In this document: piece by piece, positions 14,593 through 18,336 of the stretch | Layout: each line of letters begins with the position of its first letter | How positions within the stretch are numbered: the stretch's first letter is position 1 | Source of the DNA: Methanolobus sp. UBA118 | GTDB taxonomy: Archaea > Halobacteriota > Methanosarcinia > Methanosarcinales > Methanosarcinaceae | Reading direction: 5' to 3' | DNA: 18,336 bases | Assembly (NCBI GenBank): GCA_002508635.1 | Contig: DACO01000068.1 | Location: forward strand, 1-18,336 | The notes under the pieces: model-generated | What the model saw: only the letters and a program-made list of their open reading frames with translations | What the model was told of the DNA's origin: nothing | Databases searched by the model: none | Made by a program: the position numbers and the translations under genes

Positions 14593-14667
14593 TAGCGGGG
14601 GATGGATTCGAACCATCGGTCTACGGGTTATGAGCCCGTCGGGATCTCCTGGCTACCCCACCCCGCT
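14593..14667 (-). tRNA. Initiator tRNA-Met (CAU)
   Basis: The 75-nt cloverleaf is complete: acceptor AGCGGGG/CCCCGCT with A1:U72 and A73; D-arm GGG/CCC with G18G19; anticodon stem ACGGG/CCCGT around loop CTCATAA (anticodon CAU); and T-arm GATGG/CCATC around TTCGAAT. The three G:C pairs at 29-31/39-41 and the A1:U72 pair are the known hallmarks of archaeal and eukaryotic initiator tRNA, which separates it from elongator Met and from Ile tRNA read by a modified CAU. CCA is not encoded and there is no intron. It stands alone on the minus strand. Confidence 0.96.
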
Positions 14668-14745
14668 TCTTTTTGTCTGGGAGGGTACTTCCCTACAACA
14701 ATATCATTGCAGATAAAGTTTGCGTATGAAGATATCCAAAACCAA

Positions 14746-14758
14746 AAGATATATGCTT
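14746..14758 (+). promoter_or_regulatory. TATA region of the purine-salvage pair
   Basis: AAGATATATGCTT with purine-rich sequence before it predicts transcription from about 14777. The leader would be about 33 nt and would contain GAGGG before the ATG at 14810, which excludes the longer in-frame start at 14720. Confidence 0.5.
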
Positions 14759-14809
14759 TGTCTGTGTAAATTATGTCCGTATTTTACTGTTCATATCAGA
14801 GGGATAAAA

Positions 14810-15508
14810 ATGGCATTACCTGATAAATTTAAATGTGTTGTGACAAACTGGGACTACATCTATGATCTCTGCAGAGAGGTCTCAGACCAGATCAAACGAT
14901 CCGGCTACGAACCGGACATGATAATCGCCCTTGCAAGGGGTGGATGGTTCGCAGGTCGTGTGATGTGTGACTTTTTGGGACTCGATGACCTTACCAGCCT
15001 GAAGATCGAGCACTACGTAGGAACGGCACTTGCAGGCGATGAACCAAAGATCAAGTATCCTCTTGCTGACAATGCAGTTGAGGGGAAGAATATCCTAATT
15101 GTTGATGATATCACCGATACGGGAAAGAGTCTGACGCATTCGATCGAGTATGTGAAGGAGCAGGGCCCAAAGGAAGTAAGGACAGCTACCCTGCAGTATC
15201 TTGATTCTTCAGAGCATGATCCCGATTACTGCGGTGAGCGTCTTGAGGAATGGGCATGGGTGGTTTTCCCTTGGAACTTCATCGAAGACATGACCGACCT
15301 GATCTCAACTCTGATGACAAAAGAGGACAGGGAGATGTGGGATATTCCTTCTATCAGGCACGGGCTTTACATGTATCACTCACTTGATTCCTTCGCTTTC
15401 GAGATTGCCCAGCCCGGCAGGCTTCCCGAGATCATGGCTGAGATGAACCGTCGGGGAATTGTTAAATCCGTGTCTGAAGACGGAAAGTATTACTGGAAAC
15501 TTGCCTGA
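14810..15508 (+). CDS. Phosphoribosyltransferase (COG2236 Hpt1-like)
   Basis: The 232-residue protein has a type I phosphoribosyltransferase fold. The PRPP-binding motif is ILIVDDITDTGKS at 95-107, and the pyrophosphate loop is ALARGGWFAGR at 40-50. Such archaeal proteins are annotated as purine or xanthine/hypoxanthine phosphoribosyltransferases, but the base used cannot be read from sequence. After the catalytic domain (about 1-160) comes a C-terminal extension of about 70 residues ending RLPEIMAEMNRRGIVKSVSEDGKYYWKLA, which resembles a small winged-helix unit. The ATG at 14810 has a GAGGG site; an earlier start at 14720 lies upstream of the TATA region. It is followed after 43 bases by an MTA-type phosphorylase, so the two probably form a purine-salvage operon. 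Confidence 0.85.
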   Translation: MALPDKFKCVVTNWDYIYDLCREVSDQIKRSGYEPDMIIALARGGWFAGRVMCDFLGLDDLTSLKIEHYVGTALAGDEPKIKYPLADNAVEGKNILIVDDITDTGKSLTHSIEYVKEQGPKEVRTATLQYLDSSEHDPDYCGERLEEWAWVVFPWNFIEDMTDLISTLMTKEDREMWDIPSIRHGLYMYHSLDSFAFEIAQPGRLPEIMAEMNRRGIVKSVSEDGKYYWKLA

Positions 15509-15551
15509 TCCAACTTCATGATACAAATCTACCAACTTTAAGAGGAATCAG

Positions 15552-16415
15552 ATGAACAACGAAAAAGCTGATATTGCAATTATTGGCGGAAGCGGCATAT
15601 ATGACGGAAATATGCTGGACAGGGTCCGTGAGATCGATATCGATACTCCCTTTGGAAAACCCTCGGACTCCATTACTATAGGTGAACACGGGGAAAGGAC
15701 CGTATGCTTTTTGCCAAGGCATGGCAAAGGTCACAGGATATCTCCATCGGAGCTGAATTCCAGGGCAAATATATTCGCACTGAAAAAACTCGGTGTCAAA
15801 CGCATCATTGCGGTATCTGCTGTGGGAAGTCTTAAGGAAGAGCTTGCGCCGCTGGATATTGTCATTCCTGACCAGATATATGACCGTACAAGATCAAGAC
15901 CGAGTACTTTCTTTGAGGATGGCATTGTCACTCATATCGGTTTTGCGGATCCTTTCTGTCCCGAAATGTCGGATACGATCACAGAGATCGCAAACTCCAA
16001 AGGCTACAGCGTCAACAATGGCGGGACATATGTATGCATGGAAGGCCCACAGTTCTCAACACGTGCGGAGTCCCGGGTATACAAGTCGCTTGGTTTTGAT
16101 ATCATAGGTATGACCGCGATCCCTGAAGCAAAACTGGCCAGAGAGGCCGAGATATGCTATTCCATGATCGCCACGGTAACTGACTATGATGTATGGCATG
16201 AGGAAGATGTCAACATCGAGACCGTTATTGCAAACGCGATGAAGAACGAGGAAGCTGTGAAGGCTATTCTCATGGACGCACTTGACAGTATCAGCCTTGA
16301 GCAGCATTGTATATGTAAGGATGCTCTGGCGGGTGCCATAACCACGGCTCCTGAGATGATATCCCATGAAACAAGGAGAAGGCTTGAACCCCTGATCGGT
16401 AAATACCTTGAGTGA
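15552..16415 (+). CDS. MTAP-family purine nucleoside phosphorylase (MTA or MTI phosphorylase)
   Basis: The 287-residue trimeric-type phosphorylase cleaves 5'-methylthioadenosine, or methylthioinosine in methanogens, into a purine base and 5-methylthioribose 1-phosphate. Family features are GGSGIYD at 12-18, the phosphate-binding RHGKGH at 56-61, NSRANIFALK at 69-78, CMEGPQFSTRAESR at 162-175, GMTAIPEAKLAREAE at 186-200 and TDYDVW at 210-215. Asp211 and Asp213 in the last motif are the pair that recognises a 6-aminopurine in MTA phosphorylases, favouring MTA; methanogen enzymes can prefer methylthioinosine, so the substrate stays open. AGAGGA lies five bases before the ATG. It is co-directional with the phosphoribosyltransferase upstream and ends at a hairpin terminator. 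Confidence 0.9.
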   Translation: MNNEKADIAIIGGSGIYDGNMLDRVREIDIDTPFGKPSDSITIGEHGERTVCFLPRHGKGHRISPSELNSRANIFALKKLGVKRIIAVSAVGSLKEELAPLDIVIPDQIYDRTRSRPSTFFEDGIVTHIGFADPFCPEMSDTITEIANSKGYSVNNGGTYVCMEGPQFSTRAESRVYKSLGFDIIGMTAIPEAKLAREAEICYSMIATVTDYDVWHEEDVNIETVIANAMKNEEAVKAILMDALDSISLEQHCICKDALAGAITTAPEMISHETRRRLEPLIGKYLE

Positions 16416-16429
16416 AATCCATTGATTTC
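16414..16429 (+). repeat. Small inverted repeat at the phosphorylase stop
   Basis: GAAATC (16414-16419) and GATTTC (16424-16429) pair perfectly with a four-base loop. The hairpin overlaps the stop codon and precedes the stronger hairpin at 16464-16488. Confidence 0.4.
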
Positions 16430-16463
16430 CAGATATAGGATCACATTCAATTGAAACAAGTCT

Positions 16464-16488
16464 TTCAGGACGTTCCAACCGTCCTGAA
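16464..16488 (+). terminator. Hairpin terminator after the phosphorylase gene
   Basis: TTCAGGACG (16464-16472) and CGTCCTGAA (16480-16488) form a nine-pair stem with a seven-base loop, 48 bases after the stop. A short TTTAT follows. No gene lies between here and the zinc-ribbon gene promoter. Confidence 0.65.
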
Positions 16489-16533
16489 TTTATAGCCTGC
16501 ATCCATATATTGAAATGTGGTTTTATCGCAAGA

Positions 16534-16545
16534 ATTTTAATATAT
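16534..16545 (+). promoter_or_regulatory. Probable TATA region of the zinc-ribbon gene
   Basis: TTTTAATATATC lies about 35 bases before the ATG at 16573 and predicts a start site near 16562, with GGTGA at 16564-16568 just after it. A second box at about 16552-16562 would place the start inside the gene. Confidence 0.4.
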
Positions 16546-16572
16546 CATTATACTTATATAAATCGGTGAATC

Positions 16573-17031
16573 ATGCCTCACAAATGTACAAGATGTGAAT
16601 CTGTTTTCGAAGACGGCGCTTCGGTCATACTTAGCGGTTGCCCTAATTGTGGCTGGAACAAATTCCTCTATGTCAAGGAAGAAGGACTGGAAGGTGAAGA
16701 GAGTGACGTCAGTGAGGATGAGAAAAAGGAAGAACATCATATAATTGACGAAAGTCATGAACACACTTCCGGGGAGAAGATCATCCGTGAGATAGATGAT
16801 ATAATCGGGCATGAGGATAAAAAGCAAAGTGTTACCACCGAGGATGGAGAGCGGGTGGAGTCCGTGCGTATTCTTGGCCCCGGATCATACGAGCTAAATC
16901 TTGATTCTCTTCTTGACCGCAAGGAAATTGTCATGGCAATAAAAGAAGATGGTGCCTATGCACTTCATCTGCCATCGGTTTTCAAAAAGGATAAGGATAA
17001 AGATAAGGAAAAGAGTAAGGACAGGAAATAA
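16573..17031 (+). CDS. Zinc-ribbon protein (DUF2072-like)
   Basis: The 152-residue protein begins with a zinc ribbon made by Cys5/Cys8 (CTRC) and Cys23/Cys26 (CPNC). A long acidic, histidine-containing linker follows (about 35-95, for example GEESDVSEDEKKEEHH). A compact conserved segment (about 95-137) reads VESVRILGPGSYELNLDSLLDRKEIVMAIKEDGAYALHLPSVF, the pattern of the archaeal Zn-ribbon/DUF2072 family. The last 15 residues are almost only Lys and Asp. The architecture suggests a nucleic-acid or protein-binding adaptor, but function is unknown. GGTGA lies four bases before the ATG. A membrane-protein gene begins 25 bases downstream, with a small CAGGAA/TTCCTG hairpin (17022-17040) between them. 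Confidence 0.82.
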   Translation: MPHKCTRCESVFEDGASVILSGCPNCGWNKFLYVKEEGLEGEESDVSEDEKKEEHHIIDESHEHTSGEKIIREIDDIIGHEDKKQSVTTEDGERVESVRILGPGSYELNLDSLLDRKEIVMAIKEDGAYALHLPSVFKKDKDKDKEKSKDRK

Positions 17032-17040
17032 GAATTCCTG
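17022..17040 (+). repeat. Small hairpin between the zinc-ribbon and DUF1624 genes
   Basis: CAGGAA (17022-17027) and TTCCTG (17035-17040) form a six-pair stem with a seven-base loop containing the zinc-ribbon stop codon. It ends four bases before the GGGGG ribosome site of the next gene. Confidence 0.45.
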
Positions 17041-17056
17041 ATAGGGGGATCAGTTG

Positions 17057-17824
17057 ATGGGTGGGGATTATGAAAAGCGTTTCTGGGAGGTAGACGTATT
17101 CCGTGGTCTTGCGATCATCTTCATGGTGATCTACCACGTTTTCTTTGATCTGGAGTTCATGGGCATATACGAGTCAGGTGTCCGCTCCGGATTAATGCTG
17201 TTCATAGGAAGAAGTTCAGCCATAACCTTCATTTTCCTTGTAGGTCTTTCCCTGACACTTAGCTATTCCCGGGCAAGACATGTCTATGGAAATGAAAAGA
17301 ACCTCTTTCCCAAATACCTGAAAAGGGGTATTGTCATATTTTCCTGGGGACTTGTCATAACACTTGTCACGGGCATGTTTCTGGAAAGGGGTATGATAGT
17401 TTTCGGAATACTGCATTTCATCGGAGTTTCAATAATTATTGCCTACCCGTTCCTGAAATATCGTTTTGCACCTGTTTTTGCTGCGTTTGTAATACTGATG
17501 ATGGGCTTTCTCACTCATGCCGCATATGTTGATTTTCCATGGCTGCTCTGGATTGGCATCAAACCCGTCGGCTTCTACACATTTGATTACTTCCCCCTGA
17601 TTCCCTGGTTCGGCTTTGTCCTTCTGGGTGTTTTCACAGGTAACAACCTCTATCTGGGATATCGCCGGCAATTCAAGATACGCAACCTCGAGGACGATCC
17701 TTTGATCCGTGTGCTCGATTATCTTGGCAGGAAATCACTTTTTATTTACATAGTCCACCAGCCTATTATCATAGGAGTGCTGGTGGCCCTTGGATACGCT
17801 GAACTGAATTTCGTGGGATTTTGA
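17057..17824 (+). CDS. DUF1624 multi-pass membrane protein (heparan-alpha-glucosaminide N-acetyltransferase-like)
   Basis: The 255-residue protein begins with the DUF1624 signature RFWEVDVFRGLAIIFMVIYHVFFDL, in which Asp13 and Arg16 form the DxxRG motif seen in acyltransferase-type membrane proteins. About seven membrane helices follow. FGILHFIGVSIIIAYPF, the short aromatic loop FDYFPLIPWFGFVLLGVFTG and the closing DYLGRKSLFIYIVHQPIIIG are typical of the family, the last resembling YfcC/OpgC-like acyltransferase ends. Such proteins are thought to modify surface sugars, but the substrate here is unknown. ATG 17057 has GGGGGAT upstream; the TTG at 17054 would add one residue. It is probably co-transcribed with the zinc-ribbon gene and convergent with the pirin gene 15 bases away. 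Confidence 0.82.
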   Translation: MGGDYEKRFWEVDVFRGLAIIFMVIYHVFFDLEFMGIYESGVRSGLMLFIGRSSAITFIFLVGLSLTLSYSRARHVYGNEKNLFPKYLKRGIVIFSWGLVITLVTGMFLERGMIVFGILHFIGVSIIIAYPFLKYRFAPVFAAFVILMMGFLTHAAYVDFPWLLWIGIKPVGFYTFDYFPLIPWFGFVLLGVFTGNNLYLGYRRQFKIRNLEDDPLIRVLDYLGRKSLFIYIVHQPIIIGVLVALGYAELNFVGF

Positions 17825-17839
17825 ATGATTCCTTTCAAC

Positions 17840-18336
17840 TCATTTAGCAAAAGTCCCTTCTCTGTATTCCTCAAATGCCTGTCTGGCTTCCTCTTCCGTA
17901 TTCATGACGACTGAGCCCATCCATGCGATCGGCTCGTTCAGCGGCTTGCCAACCATTAACAGAATCCTCGCACTCTCGTCTTCAGCCTTTATATCCACCC
18001 AGTAATCGTGTTCGAATATGGCCAGACTTCCGCTGTCTGCAACAGGTCCCAGTTCCGGGTGCATTCTGGCTTTTCCCTCGAGGACATACGCCAGTACTGT
18101 GTATTCCTTCTCTGTATAATGCCTGAAAGAGCCGTTGGCAGGAATTCGCAAATCCATATATTCGATTTCTGTGGTAATGTTCTCCACGGGACCGTGCATG
18201 CCCTCCGCATCCCCGCATATCACTTTTATGAATGTTCCATTTGCGGTGTGAGCTCCGGGTATCTGCTCACTTTTTATTCCTCTGTATCTTGGCTCTGTCA
18301 TCTTATGGGATGCAGGCAGGTTAACCCATAGCTGCA
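17840..18336 (-). CDS. Pirin family protein, C-terminal part (continues past the window)
   Basis: An ATG at 18301 looks like a start, but the frame stays open to the window end, and the extra 11 codons read QLWVNLPASHK, followed by MTEPRYRGI. That is the classic pirin junction (QLWVNLPA..KM..P.Y), so the gene is cut by the edge and the Met is internal. The visible 164 residues are the second cupin domain, with VLEGKARM, a WVDIKAEDESARILLMVGKPLNEPIAWMGSVVMNTEEE block and the final EEARQAFEEYREGTF. The metal-binding N-terminal cupin with its histidines lies outside. Pirins are iron-binding cupins, some with quercetinase activity; the role here is unknown. Confidence 0.9.
   Translation of the reverse strand, partial: QLWVNLPASHKMTEPRYRGIKSEQIPGAHTANGTFIKVICGDAEGMHGPVENITTEIEYMDLRIPANGSFRHYTEKEYTVLAYVLEGKARMHPELGPVADSGSLAIFEHDYWVDIKAEDESARILLMVGKPLNEPIAWMGSVVMNTEEEARQAFEEYREGTFAK

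Noticed and set aside
14593..14667. Reading the CAU tRNA as elongator Met or as Ile with modified C34
   Set aside because: A1:U72 and three consecutive G:C pairs in the anticodon stem identify it as the initiator.
16982..17028. Short tandem repeat of AAGGATA-like units at the end of the zinc-ribbon gene
   Set aside because: It is coding sequence for the Lys/Asp tail, and the repeats follow from the simple amino acid composition.
1..18336. CRISPR array, insertion sequence, prophage or replication origin
   Set aside because: No regularly spaced repeats, transposase, integrase, phage gene or origin-like repeat cluster was seen on either strand.

Overview
This window looks like chromosomal DNA from a methanogenic archaeon, most likely a methylotrophic member of the Methanosarcinaceae (Methanolobus/Methanococcoides-like; the genus is inference). 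The evidence is a fused Fae-Hps enzyme, the archaeal aromatic pathway that begins with ADH synthase and 3-dehydroquinate synthase II, a two-subunit-type GMP synthetase glutaminase, an archaeal initiator tRNA without an encoded CCA, archaeal SRP54, and AT-rich TATA/BRE promoters. All 20 protein genes whose stop is visible end in TAA (7) or TGA (13) and none in TAG, which fits a lineage that reads UAG as pyrrolysine.

Layout. (1) 1-2911: fae-hps (ribulose monophosphate chemistry) and tpiA (triosephosphate isomerase), separated by a divergent toxin-antitoxin-like pair (DUF4258 plus YgiT-type zinc finger) with its own promoter. (2) 2912-5014: an AT-rich accessory stretch with an unrecognised cysteine-rich protein and a LolA-like/DUF4367 lipoprotein, closed by a strong hairpin shared with the convergent gene. 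(3) 9986-5111, minus strand: a compact aromatic amino acid operon, aroA' - aroB' - aroD - aroE - tyrA, running from aspartate semialdehyde plus a deoxy-ketohexose phosphate towards shikimate, and to the prephenate branch through tyrA. Its promoter carries a perfect palindrome just upstream of the BRE and a 20-bp-spaced direct repeat downstream of the TATA box. (4) 10112-11479, minus: a double KaiC-domain protein in which both P-loop lysines are arginine. It is divergent from guaAA (plus). (5) 12284-14667, minus: SRP54, an EamA/DMT transporter and initiator tRNA-Met. (6) 14810-16415, plus: a phosphoribosyltransferase and an MTA/MTI phosphorylase, a likely purine-salvage pair. (7) 16573-17824, plus: a zinc-ribbon protein and a DUF1624 membrane protein. 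(8) At the right edge, the C-terminal half of a pirin gene, minus, which continues in frame to the last base of the window.

Most of the window is core metabolism in conventional archaeal operons. I see no CRISPR array, IS element, phage gene or clearly novel multi-gene system. The parts most worth a second look are the degenerate double-KaiC protein, the operator-like architecture of the aro promoter and the AT-rich island with the cysteine-rich orphan. Coordinates, motifs and inverted repeats were read by eye; family names come from recognition of conserved motifs, not from database searches.
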